From Aerococcus sp. (GTDB lineage: Bacteria > Bacillota > Bacilli > Lactobacillales > Aerococcaceae), in contig JALEMJ010000001.1 in the NCBI GenBank assembly GCA_022768285.1, positions 62,001 through 126,000 of the forward strand: a stretch of DNA of 64,000 nucleotides, given 5' to 3'. Below the pieces are notes generated by a model that saw only the letters and a program-made list of their open reading frames with translations, had not been told where the DNA came from and did not search any database. Position 1 is the first letter of the stretch. Every line of letters starts with the position of its first letter. This document shows, one piece after another, positions 1-9,243 of the stretch. The translations under genes were made by a program, and so were the position numbers.

Positions 1-531
1 GTGACAGAGATGATCAATCGCCTGCAAGATGAAGGCCTCGTTGAAAATGTCCCGTATCAAGGGGTACAACTCACAGAAACAGGCTGTCATTTTGCGGCAC
101 AGGTGATCCGTCGCCATCGCTTATGGGAGGTTTTTCTCTATGATAAGCTCGGCTATGCCTGGGAAGATGTCCACGAAGAAGCGGAAGACTTAGAACATCA
201 TGCGTCAGATGAGTTTATGGACCGCTTAGATGTATACCTCGACTCACCGCAGTACTGCCCACATGGTGGCGTTATCCCATCAAAGAATGGTGATTTACCT
301 ACTGTATCGAATCAGACGCTTGAAGAATTGCCTGAGGGTGATGATTTTCTTCTCGTCCGTGTGCCAGACGAAAAAACGTGTCTACAAGAAGTGGATCACT
401 TGCAGTTACATTTGCAGCATTGTTATCAACTGAAGCATAAAGGGAACGAGCAGTTTGTAGTCGCGGACGGGCAAAGAGAGATCAATATTCCCGAAGCAAT
501 GATCGCAAAGTTATTTATTCTTCCACTGTAA
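1..531 (+). CDS. mntR: DtxR/MntR-family metal-dependent repressor, 3' part
   Basis: This is the C-terminal 176 residues of a gene that begins before the window. The first codon (GTG) reads as an internal Val of the recognition-helix region (VTEMINRLQDEGLV), so it is not a true start. Then come the metal-binding and dimerisation domain (the run from HRLWEVFL to the CPHGG segment is typical) and, from about residue 105, a C-terminal FeoA/SH3-like domain, as in the three-domain Lactobacillales members. The family binds Mn2+ or Fe2+ and represses metal-uptake genes. The metal cannot be decided from this part. dinB follows 25 bases later and may be co-transcribed. Confidence 0.8.
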   Translation: MTEMINRLQDEGLVENVPYQGVQLTETGCHFAAQVIRRHRLWEVFLYDKLGYAWEDVHEEAEDLEHHASDEFMDRLDVYLDSPQYCPHGGVIPSKNGDLPTVSNQTLEELPEGDDFLLVRVPDEKTCLQEVDHLQLHLQHCYQLKHKGNEQFVVADGQREINIPEAMIAKLFILPL

Positions 532-556
532 ACAGCAATGCATTGGAGTGATGTGC

Positions 557-1717
557 ATGGTAAGACGAATCGGCATTCTTGAATTCAACGAGCCTGTCAC
601 GACTACCTCACGCAAAATATTACATGTTGATATGGACGCGTTCTATGCATCAATTGAACAGCGTGATAATCCAAAACTACGCGGTAAGCCGGTAATTATT
701 GCGCGACACCCGAAGGAGAATAGTGGACATGGTGTTGTATCCACCGCAAGTTATGAAGCGCGTCGTTACGGGGTACATTCTGCCATGAGTGCGGAGGAAG
801 CTTTCCGTCTCTGTCCTAAAGGCATTTTTGTTCACGGCCGCCACGATTACTATCGCCAGGTGTCCGAACAAGTGCGTGATATTTTCAGGCGATTCACAGA
901 CAAGATTGAGCCGTTATCGATTGATGAAGCCTTCTTGGATGTGACTGAAAATCATTATCATCTAAATTCAGCGTTGGAGGTCGCACGACGTATTCAAGCA
1001 ATGATTGTCGATGAACTGCATTTAACGTGTAGTATCGGTGTATCTTACAACAAATTTATCGCTAAACTCGCGTCGGACCATCATAAACCACACGGCATTA
1101 CGGTTGTTACCCCGGAGAATGCGGTACGGTTCATTGATAACTTAGCCGTTGAGGATATTTACGGCATTGGTAAACGGAGTAGTGAGCGGCTGATGAAGGA
1201 CGGCATCAAAACGGGCAGCGATTTGAGGAAATTGTCACAGGAAGAATGCTTGAAATATTTCGGCCGTGCTGGCTTAGCGATTTACGAACGCGTGCGCGGT
1301 GTGGATAATCGCCCTGTTAAAACCACACGCAAGCGTCAGTCGATCGGTAATGAAATGACATTATATCCTTATCTCTACAGTGAGGAAGATGTCAGTGATA
1401 CGCTTCGGCGCCTCTCGCGTTCGGTCGCTCAACACGTCGCTGAGAAAAAAGTTTTCGGTGAAGTTGTGGTGTTGAAGTATCGCTATGTTGATTTTACAAC
1501 GGCAACACGGCAGGTATCATTACCAGCACCGATTAGTCGCTATGAGGATATTTATCCTGAAGCTCAGAGCTTGTGGGATAATTACGGTGATGTGACGCGC
1601 GGTGTGCGTCTTCTCGGGGTGACGCTCGGTCGCCTCGATGATTTGGAATACGAAAATATAACATTACCCATTGAACGCTATACGTCGCGGATAGATAATC
1701 CGCCGATAGAAGAATAG
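557..1717 (+). CDS. dinB: DNA polymerase IV (Y-family translesion polymerase)
   Basis: Error-prone polymerase that copies past DNA lesions. The catalytic HVDMDAFYAS motif is at about residues 23-32 and the second acidic motif SIDEAF at 121-126, followed by helix-hairpin-helix (DIYGIGKRSSERL) and little-finger regions. The 386-residue length is normal. I start at the ATG at 557, which has GGAG 8 bases upstream; a GTG at 548 overlaps that ribosome site and is less likely. The gene sits between the metalloregulator and nrnA in one direction, with 9 bases before nrnA, so it is probably co-transcribed with nrnA. No LexA-type operator was recognised. Confidence 0.95.
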   Translation: MVRRIGILEFNEPVTTTSRKILHVDMDAFYASIEQRDNPKLRGKPVIIARHPKENSGHGVVSTASYEARRYGVHSAMSAEEAFRLCPKGIFVHGRHDYYRQVSEQVRDIFRRFTDKIEPLSIDEAFLDVTENHYHLNSALEVARRIQAMIVDELHLTCSIGVSYNKFIAKLASDHHKPHGITVVTPENAVRFIDNLAVEDIYGIGKRSSERLMKDGIKTGSDLRKLSQEECLKYFGRAGLAIYERVRGVDNRPVKTTRKRQSIGNEMTLYPYLYSEEDVSDTLRRLSRSVAQHVAEKKVFGEVVVLKYRYVDFTTATRQVSLPAPISRYEDIYPEAQSLWDNYGDVTRGVRLLGVTLGRLDDLEYENITLPIERYTSRIDNPPIEE

Positions 1718-1726
1718 GAGAGACAC

Positions 1727-2668
1727 ATGTTTAATAGAGAAATTTTAGCAGCGATTGAAGCTTACGATACGATTATTATTCATCGTCATGTCAGCCCGGA
1801 TCCGGATGCGATTGGATCACAGATTGGATTGAGAGATTGTCTACGCGCCACATATCCTGAAAAAAAGGTCTACGCCGTAGGATTCGATGAGCCATCATTG
1901 CGTGAGATCGGTCGAATGGACGAAGTGACTGATGATATGTACAACGGTGCATTAGTTATTGTCAATGACACCGCTGATACCCCGCGCATCGATGATAAGC
2001 GTTATACACTAGGGGACAAATTATTAAAAATTGACCATCATCCCAACCTCGATCCTTACGGCGATGAATTATTTGTCGATACAAAGGCGAGTTCCGTGAG
2101 TGAGATCTGGGCGAGTGTTATCTTGGATGATAGTAACAATTTGAAGATGTCGGACAGTGGGGCGAGCGCTTTTTTCATGGGAATGGTTGGCGATACCGGC
2201 CGTTTCTTATTTGACAATACCACGCCTAAAACCCTACATACTGCTGCGGAACTGTTGAAATATGATTTCAATGCCAGTGATCAGATGCAGCGCGCCAATA
2301 CGCAGAGCGAAGCAGAGGCCAAATTGCAAGGGTATTCGTTGACACACATGAATATTGTTGCTGATGGCGCTGCTAATTATGTGATCGTACCGCAAACAGT
2401 ACTCGAAGAATTAGATATCAAAGCTGAGGAAGCACACAGTATTGTGCAACTGCCGGGTTCGATTACTGGGGTGAAGGCTTGGATTACCTTTGTTGAATTA
2501 CCGGATGGGCAGTACCGCTGCCACTTGCGCTCCAAAGTGCCAGCAATCAACGGCATCGCAGAACGTCACAATGGTGGTGGTCACGAAAAAGCCAGTGGTG
2601 CTACTGCCAAAGACCGTGCTGAAATTGATCAGATGGTTAAAGAACTCGAGGAAGCAGTGAAAGATTAA
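1727..2668 (+). CDS. nrnA: DHH/DHHA1 phosphoesterase, NrnA-type nanoRNase/pAp phosphatase
   Basis: A 313-residue protein with the DHH-family metal motifs: H21 and DPDAIGS (25-31), NDTAD near 85, DHHPN (103-107), and the C-terminal DHHA1 signature GGGH (283-286). Relatives degrade very short RNAs and dephosphorylate 3'-phosphoadenosine 5'-phosphate in the cytoplasm; some cleave pApA from cyclic-di-AMP. The 313-residue length fits NrnA rather than the longer, membrane-bound GdpP. The start ATG follows AGGAGAG closely behind dinB. A strong hairpin ends the transcript 28 bases after the stop. Confidence 0.88.
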   Translation: MFNREILAAIEAYDTIIIHRHVSPDPDAIGSQIGLRDCLRATYPEKKVYAVGFDEPSLREIGRMDEVTDDMYNGALVIVNDTADTPRIDDKRYTLGDKLLKIDHHPNLDPYGDELFVDTKASSVSEIWASVILDDSNNLKMSDSGASAFFMGMVGDTGRFLFDNTTPKTLHTAAELLKYDFNASDQMQRANTQSEAEAKLQGYSLTHMNIVADGAANYVIVPQTVLEELDIKAEEAHSIVQLPGSITGVKAWITFVELPDGQYRCHLRSKVPAINGIAERHNGGGHEKASGATAKDRAEIDQMVKELEEAVKD

Positions 2669-2695
2669 TACCGCTAATAAATAGTTAGATAAAAG

Positions 2696-2726
2696 AACCC
2701 TCGATCGCTTGAGATCGAGGGTTTTG
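2696..2726. terminator. Rho-independent terminator shared by nrnA and zwf
   Basis: An 11-bp perfect stem (2696-2706 with 2713-2723) with a 6-base loop, A-rich on the left and T-rich on the right. It lies between the convergent nrnA and zwf and can serve both strands. Confidence 0.85.
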
Positions 2727-2735
2727 TGCTATTCA

Positions 2736-4232
2736 TTAATGCTTTTTAGAGTGCCACTGTGGTTCCTCAATCCAACAGCGATGATCTGCCGTGATGAAGT
2801 CGAGGGCAGCTTCTGGTCCGTAAGAGAGGGCCGGATAATTCGGAAATTCTGGTTCAGGTAGTTCCTGCCAAGCCTGGCGGATACTATCGGTAATGCGCCA
2901 TTGTTCATTCAATTCATCCATCGTCGTGAAGACCGTCTTATCACCGCGGAGCGCGCGATAAATAATACCTTCGTAGGAATCCGCAAAATACATGCGATCG
3001 AGCGATTGCTTTTCAGGGTAGAGGTCCATCGCTTTAACGTCCGCCTCATTACCGAAATATTTTTCATTCAAGGTAAAGCGGATGCCGAGTTCAGGCGTCA
3101 CCACAAACGTTAGGCGTGATGGGTGCGCGCCATTGCTGTAATGCGATTTAAAGATGATTTCAACCGTTGTATATTTCCCATTCACGAGCTGCTTACCGGT
3201 GCGGAAGTAGAATGGGACATCTTGCCAGCGTTCGTAGTGACTGAACAATTTACCCGCTACAAAGGTTTCGGTATTGCTATGTTCGCTGATATTTTTTTCT
3301 TGGCGATAGCCGACCATCGTGCGATTTTCTGACGGCCCGTATTGCCCGCGAACCACCTGGGTAGCCACCTCATCAATTGTTAGTGAATCGATGGACTTCA
3401 AGAATGCTGTTTTCTCGCGATGGAGTGCATCAGCGGAAAAGTGATAAGGCAGATTCATGCCAACAAACGCCATTACCTGCAGAATATGATTCTGGAACAT
3501 ATCCAATAGCGCACCGTTACTATCGTAATAACCACCGCGACTGCCGACCGGTAAATCCTCACTCAGGGTGATTTGGATGCTATCGATAAAATCATGATTC
3601 CAAATCGATTCGATGATCGGATTATATTGCCGTAGACACCAAATATTTTGGACGGTTTCTTTGCCGACATAATGATCGATACGATAGATATTATCATCAC
3701 TGAAGGCAATACTGAGGTCATGATTTAATGCAATAGCGGAACGCCGGTCGTGTCCAAACGGTTTCTCGACGAGTACACGATGCGTGCCAGGGAGGTCGAT
3801 AATCCCCGTTTTCTTGAGGTTTTCGGTCGCAAAAGAGAAGAGGTGAGGTGCAATGGAAAAATAGTATAAATAGTCATCGCGAAGATTAAAGATGATTTTT
3901 AATTCCAGCATTTTTTCCTTGAGGATGGAGAAGTGCACGGTCTTAGTCGCATCGTTTGCAACATAGAAGAAGTGCTTGAGCATATCACGCAGTACGGCCG
4001 GATCATAGTTCGCCACATAGGTATGAATTGACTCGGCAACCATTTGACGGAAATAATCTGTATCCCACTGGCGTCTAGCGGTACCGATCACTGCGAAGTG
4101 TTGATCCAAACGTTGACGTTTATACAATTGGTAAATAGCAGGATAAAGTTTGCGCCCAGCTAGATCTCCCGTTGCGCCGAAGAGAACGATCAACCCAGAT
4201 GCAGCAGGTTGTGATTGACCCATGTCAGCCAT
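2736..4232 (-). CDS. zwf: Glucose-6-phosphate 1-dehydrogenase
   Basis: Oxidises glucose-6-phosphate to 6-phosphogluconolactone and makes NADPH (or NADH), the first step of the oxidative pentose-phosphate or phosphoketolase route. The nucleotide-binding GATGDLAGRK is at residues 19-28, EKPFG at 156-160, and the substrate/catalytic signature RIDHYVGKE at 184-192. At 498 residues it is slightly longer than usual, owing to a short N-terminal extension. It is a lone gene, convergent with nrnA and divergent from the helicase gene. Whether the host is heterofermentative cannot be decided from this gene alone. Confidence 0.96.
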   Translation of the reverse strand: MADMGQSQPAASGLIVLFGATGDLAGRKLYPAIYQLYKRQRLDQHFAVIGTARRQWDTDYFRQMVAESIHTYVANYDPAVLRDMLKHFFYVANDATKTVHFSILKEKMLELKIIFNLRDDYLYYFSIAPHLFSFATENLKKTGIIDLPGTHRVLVEKPFGHDRRSAIALNHDLSIAFSDDNIYRIDHYVGKETVQNIWCLRQYNPIIESIWNHDFIDSIQITLSEDLPVGSRGGYYDSNGALLDMFQNHILQVMAFVGMNLPYHFSADALHREKTAFLKSIDSLTIDEVATQVVRGQYGPSENRTMVGYRQEKNISEHSNTETFVAGKLFSHYERWQDVPFYFRTGKQLVNGKYTTVEIIFKSHYSNGAHPSRLTFVVTPELGIRFTLNEKYFGNEADVKAMDLYPEKQSLDRMYFADSYEGIIYRALRGDKTVFTTMDELNEQWRITDSIRQAWQELPEPEFPNYPALSYGPEAALDFITADHRCWIEEPQWHSKKH

Positions 4233-4369
4233 CCTTTCTCAAGGTATAATGGTGAATAATTCGATTTAACGACAGCGCATACTTTACGCGTGCCATTCGA
4301 TACTATAGTATCATAAAGAGTAACTTTGCGTACAAATATTCAAGTAGGTACACAGGATTGAGGTAGACC

Positions 4370-5680
4370 ATGAAATTTGATGATTTTAATTTTTCACCGC
4401 CGATTAATGCGGCAATTAAACAACTCGGTTTTCAGACACCAACACCGATTCAAGAAGCGGTCATTCCGCTCATTCAATCCGGCGAAAGCGTTGTTGGCCA
4501 GAGTCAAACGGGATCAGGTAAATCACATGCGTTCTTATTGCCGTTGATCGATCAATTGGTGGATAAAGCGGATACACAGCTAGTAATTACTGCACCGAGT
4601 CGTGAGCTCGCGGAGCAGTTATATCATACGGCATCTGATATCATTGCAGCGTTCGATTGGGAAATCCACATCGAGCGTGCATATGGTGGGATTGATAGCC
4701 AAGCTCAGGAGGCTAAATTGCAGACGGCGGTGCCGCAGATTGTCATTGGCACACCGGGAAGGCTCTTAGCGTTAGCGGAACGCCGGTTAATTGATTTGTA
4801 TCACGTCGGTCACTTTGTTGTCGATGAAGCGGATATGACGTTGGATATGGGATTTTTGGGGACGGTTGACCAGATTGCTGGCCAAATGCCCGATGATCTC
4901 AAAATGTACGTCTTTTCTGCAACCGTTCCAGATAAGCTCAAACCGTTTTTGAATAAATACATGGCGCATCCGCAGTGGGTAGTGATCGATGCCGGAAATC
5001 AGATTTCAGAAAACGTCGAGAATATCCTCATACCAGTTCGTGGGCGCGATCGCAAGGCATTATTGTACGATGTGCTAACGATTGGACAGCCTTATCTAGC
5101 GATTATCTTCGCGAATACGAAGGAAACTGTCGATGAATTGTATACCTACTTGCATGACCAGGGCTTGTCGGTGGCTAAAATCCACGGTGATCTCAGTGCC
5201 AGAGAGCGCAAACGGGTGATGCGTCAGATTAATCATCTGGATTTCCAATATGTGGTGGCAAGTGATTTAGCGAGCCGCGGGTTGGATATCGATGGTGTTT
5301 CTGATGTCATTAATTATGAGATCCCAAATGAGATTGAATTCTTTATTCATCGCGTGGGACGGACAGGACGTCGCGGACTCTCCGGACGCTCAATCACGCT
5401 CTATCATCCGGACGAATGGCCAGCCGTAGAATACTTAATGGATAAGGGACTAACCTTTGAAATTAAAGATATCCGCAATGGCCAATGGGTGAAGGCGCAA
5501 GATCCGAATGCGCGTCAGAACCGTAAGAAACAGCACAAAGATGCCGAAGACCCTAAAATTCGCGCGATGATCAATCAAAATAAGAAGAAAAAAGTCAAAC
5601 CTGGATATAAAAAGAAACTGCAAGAAAATATTAAGTCGTATAAACAAAAACAGCGCCGACAAAAACATCGACACCGTTAA
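4370..5680 (+). CDS. cshB: DEAD-box ATP-dependent RNA helicase (CshB-like)
   Basis: A 436-residue RNA helicase with all core motifs: Q-motif region FQTPTPIQEA, Walker A QTGSGKS (46-52), PSRELAEQ, GTPGRL, DEAD (152-155), SAT, and HRVGRTGR (327-334). The tail after about residue 375 is rich in Lys, Arg and Gln and probably grips RNA. CshB-type enzymes help fold rRNA and mRNA at low temperature. Presence near nrnA and its length support CshB rather than the longer CshA. The gene has its own hairpin terminator. Confidence 0.88.
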   Translation: MKFDDFNFSPPINAAIKQLGFQTPTPIQEAVIPLIQSGESVVGQSQTGSGKSHAFLLPLIDQLVDKADTQLVITAPSRELAEQLYHTASDIIAAFDWEIHIERAYGGIDSQAQEAKLQTAVPQIVIGTPGRLLALAERRLIDLYHVGHFVVDEADMTLDMGFLGTVDQIAGQMPDDLKMYVFSATVPDKLKPFLNKYMAHPQWVVIDAGNQISENVENILIPVRGRDRKALLYDVLTIGQPYLAIIFANTKETVDELYTYLHDQGLSVAKIHGDLSARERKRVMRQINHLDFQYVVASDLASRGLDIDGVSDVINYEIPNEIEFFIHRVGRTGRRGLSGRSITLYHPDEWPAVEYLMDKGLTFEIKDIRNGQWVKAQDPNARQNRKKQHKDAEDPKIRAMINQNKKKKVKPGYKKKLQENIKSYKQKQRRQKHRHR

Positions 5681-5694
5681 AGCAACTAATAAGA

Positions 5695-5726
5695 AAGGCT
5701 ACGTCATAAGCAACGTAGCCTTTTCA
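5695..5726. terminator. Bidirectional terminator between cshB and the DUF1189 gene
   Basis: A 10-bp perfect stem (5695-5704 with 5713-5722), loop of 8, followed by TTTT. It lies between convergent genes. Confidence 0.85.
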
Positions 5727-5728
5727 TA

Positions 5729-6550
5729 TTATTTATCATCTTTTTTATTGGTTTTATCGTCTGTTTGATGTTGTTGCTGCCATTGGTCACGATCGATCGG
5801 AATGATTCGTGTATGTGTGGATAGATAGTATAACTGGATCCACGCGACCAAGAACACTAGTATTGACTGACCGACCACGAATGAGGGAATAACGAGTCCG
5901 AGTAGGGATGAAATGACCGTCGATAAAGTCATCGCGACCATTGCAAAGTTAAATTTGCGCCCGAATGTTAACTGCAATTGTTGCGACATGCGCATGAAAC
6001 CAAAGATAACAGCCAGCATCAGGGCATTAATCAGGGATGAGAATAGGCCGCTGACATAAGCAGCCAGATATACCATACTCCGCGGCACAGCGGTCGCTTG
6101 TTCGATAAATGCTTTTTGCACGTCGCTATCAGCTTTGCGACCATCGTACGGGAAATTCAGTACTTCTTGATTCAATACCATTACTGAGAATGCATGCTGT
6201 CCCGTTTTGAATGTTAGCATCGCATCCTGCGGGTCACCAAGTGTTGTTTGGTCAATCTTATCTTCAGGGTCGAAAGTATAGGTTAGAAAGTCGGTGCGAT
6301 TGACGAACGGTTTCGCATCCGTTTGAATCGCAGTACCATCTGTTTTGAAACTCGGCACGGATTCAATAATAGCTGTACGATTGGTATCCCAGGTATCCAT
6401 TGCCTGTGATACTGGCCATATCATCGGTAGCAACATGACAATCCCTAATAACAACCAGTAGCCGATACGCGCCCAAAAGCGCATGCGGTAGGCATAGAGC
6501 GTCTTTGAATAATGAAAGATACTGTCATAAAACAAACGAAAAATATTCAT
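5729..6550 (-). CDS. DUF1189-family membrane protein
   Basis: A 273-residue protein with an N-terminal hydrophobic segment near residues 28-48, an extracytoplasmic stretch of about 110 residues (TDGTAIQTDAKPF region), then three or four more membrane helices up to about residue 245, and a charged Gln/Lys/Asp tail. The layout and the start (FYDSIFHYSKTLYAYR) resemble DUF1189 proteins, which often lie near maltodextrin genes in other firmicutes; no such genes are nearby here. Function unknown. It is a single gene ending at a shared terminator. Confidence 0.6.
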   Translation of the reverse strand: MNIFRLFYDSIFHYSKTLYAYRMRFWARIGYWLLLGIVMLLPMIWPVSQAMDTWDTNRTAIIESVPSFKTDGTAIQTDAKPFVNRTDFLTYTFDPEDKIDQTTLGDPQDAMLTFKTGQHAFSVMVLNQEVLNFPYDGRKADSDVQKAFIEQATAVPRSMVYLAAYVSGLFSSLINALMLAVIFGFMRMSQQLQLTFGRKFNFAMVAMTLSTVISSLLGLVIPSFVVGQSILVFLVAWIQLYYLSTHTRIIPIDRDQWQQQHQTDDKTNKKDDK

Positions 6551-6698
6551 GATTAACCCTCTCTTTAGGTAGCTGCGATGGTGAGTGACATCTCATCGTC
6601 AGTTCGCTGTTGACTATGATAACATGAAACCCAGAACCCGAAACACTCAAAGCTTTGGTGTAGGTGATTAAAATTTTACTTCGATTCAGAGAAAGATA

Positions 6699-6728
6699 AT
6701 GACAATTATGTTACGATTCGCCTATAAT
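6699..6728 (+). promoter_or_regulatory. Promoter of the class B PBP gene
   Basis: ATGACA at 6699-6704 and a perfect TATAAT at 6723-6728 with an 18-base spacer, 31 bases upstream of the start codon. Confidence 0.7.
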
Positions 6729-6759
6729 ATAAGGATAGTGTGGCAGAGTAGGTGATTTT

Positions 6760-8937
6760 TTGAAAAAAGAAACGCATCGGACGCCGAAGCAAGTGTCCAT
6801 GGCGATGAAACATCGTTTTCAGTCGTTTCAGGAGAATTTAAAGACTAAAAATCAGCAGCGCAAGCAGCATAGCAATCGCAATGGTGCTAAGAATAAAACG
6901 AAGCGCCAAGAAAATATCCGCAGTAATCGACGTTGGCGTCGCTACATGGGGCGCCTCGATATTCTGCTGATAGTGATCTTTGCAGCCCTTATCTTTTTAA
7001 TGGTGCGACTAGCTGATTTACAGATCGTTAACGGCGATGTGTATCAACAATTAATTGACAAGATCGATACCAATATTTCCAAACAGAGTGTGCCACGTGG
7101 AATGATTGAGGATCGTAATGGTAAGCTACTGGTCGGCAATGAGGGTGAGCAGGCGATCGCTTATACGCGCGGACCGAACGTGCCTGGTGAAGAACTGGCT
7201 AAAACAGCGCAGCGCTTAGCGACGATGATTACAGTGCCGACTGATGGCTTAACTGAACGTGATCTCAAGGATTATTTCGTTGCAGCGAACCAAAAAGAGG
7301 TCATTAGTCGACTATCGTCTAGCGAAAAACAGCTCGAAGATAATGCACTCAATGAGGCACAGGTTAAGCGTGTAACAGCCGATGACATCAAATTTAATGA
7401 TGCACAGAAGCAGGAAGCAGCGATCTTCAAAAAGATGAACTCGGCGTATGCCTTGTCGCAAACCTTGATTAAAAATAAAGATGTCTCGGACAATGAGATC
7501 GCAATGGTCAGTGAACATCGGGCCGAATTACCAGGGGTAGACATTGCGGTCGACTGGAACCGCACTTATCCGCAAGGAGATGTGCTCAGGAGCGTCCTCG
7601 GAGGTGTGACGACGGAAAATCGTGGGTTGCCTGAAGATCAGATGAATAGCTACCTGAGTGAAGGCTACGCGCGCAATGATCGTGTCGGTGATGCTTACTT
7701 GGAGCAAGTTTTAGATCCGTATATCCGTGGTTCGAAATCACGTCATGAAACCTCAATCAATCAGAACGGAGAAGTCACCGAGACCAAGGAATCCTATGCG
7801 GGTGAGGAAGGTAGCAACGTCCGACTCACGTTTGACGTTGACCTCCAAAAAGCGTTCCGCGACATTGCGGATGGTTATTTACGCGGGCGCACCAATCCTG
7901 AGAATAACGCCATTTATATCGTGGCATCGAAACCAAAGACGGGTGAAATACTGAGCCTCGTCGGTCGACGCATTGATGAAAATGGCGAGATCATTGATGA
8001 TGCGCTCGGCACATTCAGTTCCTCGTTTGTTCCCGGATCGGTAATCAAAGGTGCGACGATTGCGGCAGGCTATTACTACAAGGTATTGACACCTGAGAAT
8101 AATACCTGGGTCGATCAGCCACTCGATTTCTTAGGCACGCCGCGTAAGACATCTTGGTGGGGTACCGGTGACACGCGTCCACGGACATTCAATGATATTC
8201 AAGCGTTAATGCGCTCGTCTAATATCTATATGATTCGTACCGCTATGGCAATTGGGGGACTCCCTGAATACCAGGAGGGCATGTCACTCGGTGATCTCGA
8301 TCCACAAACCGCTGAGAAATTGCGCTATGTTTACCGTCAGTTTGGCCTCGGTGTGCCGACAGGCGTGAACTTACCGAACGAAGCAGAAGGTATCACCGGG
8401 AAAATTGAATCACCAGGGAATGCGATTGACCTGTCGTTCGGACAGTTCGATACTTTCACGCCGCTGCAACTGAATCAGTATGTCGCAACGATCGCGAATA
8501 ACGGAAAACGTATGGCGATGCATTACCTCGATTACGTTGAGAAACAACGCCTCGATGCTACAGATGATAATCGCCAGATGGTCTATCAAACCCAACCGGA
8601 AGTATTAAATCAATTACAAGTATCCGATGAGGTCATTCAGCGCATCCAACAAGGGTTCTGGGCGGTCGCTAATGATCCAGATGGCTTAGCGTATAAGAAA
8701 CTTTCAGGGGCCTCGCAGACGATCGCTGGCAAAACGGGGACGGCAGAAATTCGTGATGGTGTGACAAATAGTACGTTCGTCGGCTATGCACCGTATGATG
8801 ATCCGCAAATCGCTATTTCGATTGTCATTCCGAATATCCACTACAATGAGCAAGAATCGGCTGCTGTGGATCTCGCTGCTGATCTATTCAAGAGCTATTT
8901 CAATCCAGATGATAATGAGGAAGATGACGGTGAATAA
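6760..8937 (+). CDS. Class B penicillin-binding protein (PBP2B-type transpeptidase)
   Basis: A membrane-anchored peptidoglycan transpeptidase of 725 residues. A very basic cytoplasmic tail of about 65 residues is followed by one membrane helix (66-84), a dimerisation/pedestal region, and the transpeptidase domain with S427-V-I-K430, S486-S-N488 and K658-T-G660. It starts at a TTG with a weak upstream GGTG; no better start is seen. In relatives this gene precedes rpmG, as here. The usual product is the monofunctional PBP for side-wall or septal synthesis; which of the two cannot be read from sequence alone. Confidence 0.9.
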   Translation: MKKETHRTPKQVSMAMKHRFQSFQENLKTKNQQRKQHSNRNGAKNKTKRQENIRSNRRWRRYMGRLDILLIVIFAALIFLMVRLADLQIVNGDVYQQLIDKIDTNISKQSVPRGMIEDRNGKLLVGNEGEQAIAYTRGPNVPGEELAKTAQRLATMITVPTDGLTERDLKDYFVAANQKEVISRLSSSEKQLEDNALNEAQVKRVTADDIKFNDAQKQEAAIFKKMNSAYALSQTLIKNKDVSDNEIAMVSEHRAELPGVDIAVDWNRTYPQGDVLRSVLGGVTTENRGLPEDQMNSYLSEGYARNDRVGDAYLEQVLDPYIRGSKSRHETSINQNGEVTETKESYAGEEGSNVRLTFDVDLQKAFRDIADGYLRGRTNPENNAIYIVASKPKTGEILSLVGRRIDENGEIIDDALGTFSSSFVPGSVIKGATIAAGYYYKVLTPENNTWVDQPLDFLGTPRKTSWWGTGDTRPRTFNDIQALMRSSNIYMIRTAMAIGGLPEYQEGMSLGDLDPQTAEKLRYVYRQFGLGVPTGVNLPNEAEGITGKIESPGNAIDLSFGQFDTFTPLQLNQYVATIANNGKRMAMHYLDYVEKQRLDATDDNRQMVYQTQPEVLNQLQVSDEVIQRIQQGFWAVANDPDGLAYKKLSGASQTIAGKTGTAEIRDGVTNSTFVGYAPYDDPQIAISIVIPNIHYNEQESAAVDLAADLFKSYFNPDDNEEDDGE

Positions 8938-8945
8938 TAAAGCAG

Positions 8946-8974
8946 TTGAAAATAGTGCGAGACTGTGATAGAAT
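8946..8974 (+). promoter_or_regulatory. Promoter of rpmG
   Basis: TTGAAA at 8946-8951, a 17-base spacer and TAGAAT at 8969-8974, located 39 bases before the rpmG start. Confidence 0.75.
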
Positions 8975-9013
8975 TTTGACTGCTTTTAATTACGAAATGT
9001 GAGGAGGATTAGC

Positions 9014-9166
9014 ATGCGTGTCAATATCGTACTTGAAAACACGGAATTGAAAGGCGAACGCGTTTACTTAACGGAAAAGAATCGCCGTAACAATCCGGAT
9101 CGTTTAGAATTAAAGAAATACAGTCCAAAACTTCAAAAAGTTTGCTTATTCCGTGAAGTGAAATAA
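9014..9166 (+). CDS. rpmG: 50S ribosomal protein L33, zinc-independent form
   Basis: A 50-residue ribosomal protein. It begins [10 protein letters not shown] and keeps the family core [21 protein letters not shown]. Paralogues come with or without two CxxC zinc motifs. Here the first pair is absent (ENTELKG) and only one Cys remains near the C-terminus (KVCLF), so this copy cannot bind zinc in the usual way. GAGGAGG lies just upstream of the ATG. It has its own promoter and terminator and sits between the PBP and rhomboid genes. Confidence 0.92.
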   Translation: MRVNIVLENTELKGERVYLTEKNRRNNPDRLELKKYSPKLQKVCLFREVK

Positions 9167-9188
9167 TTGAAGTCGACGATGAAAAATT

Positions 9189-9213
9189 CGGCAGCTGCTG
9201 CTGTCGTTTTTTT
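9189..9213 (+). terminator. Terminator after rpmG
   Basis: A 7-bp stem (9189-9195 with 9200-9206, one G-U pair), a 4-base loop and seven T. Confidence 0.8.
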
Positions 9214-9243
9214 GTACAGTGAGAACGAGAGAAAGGAAAAACG

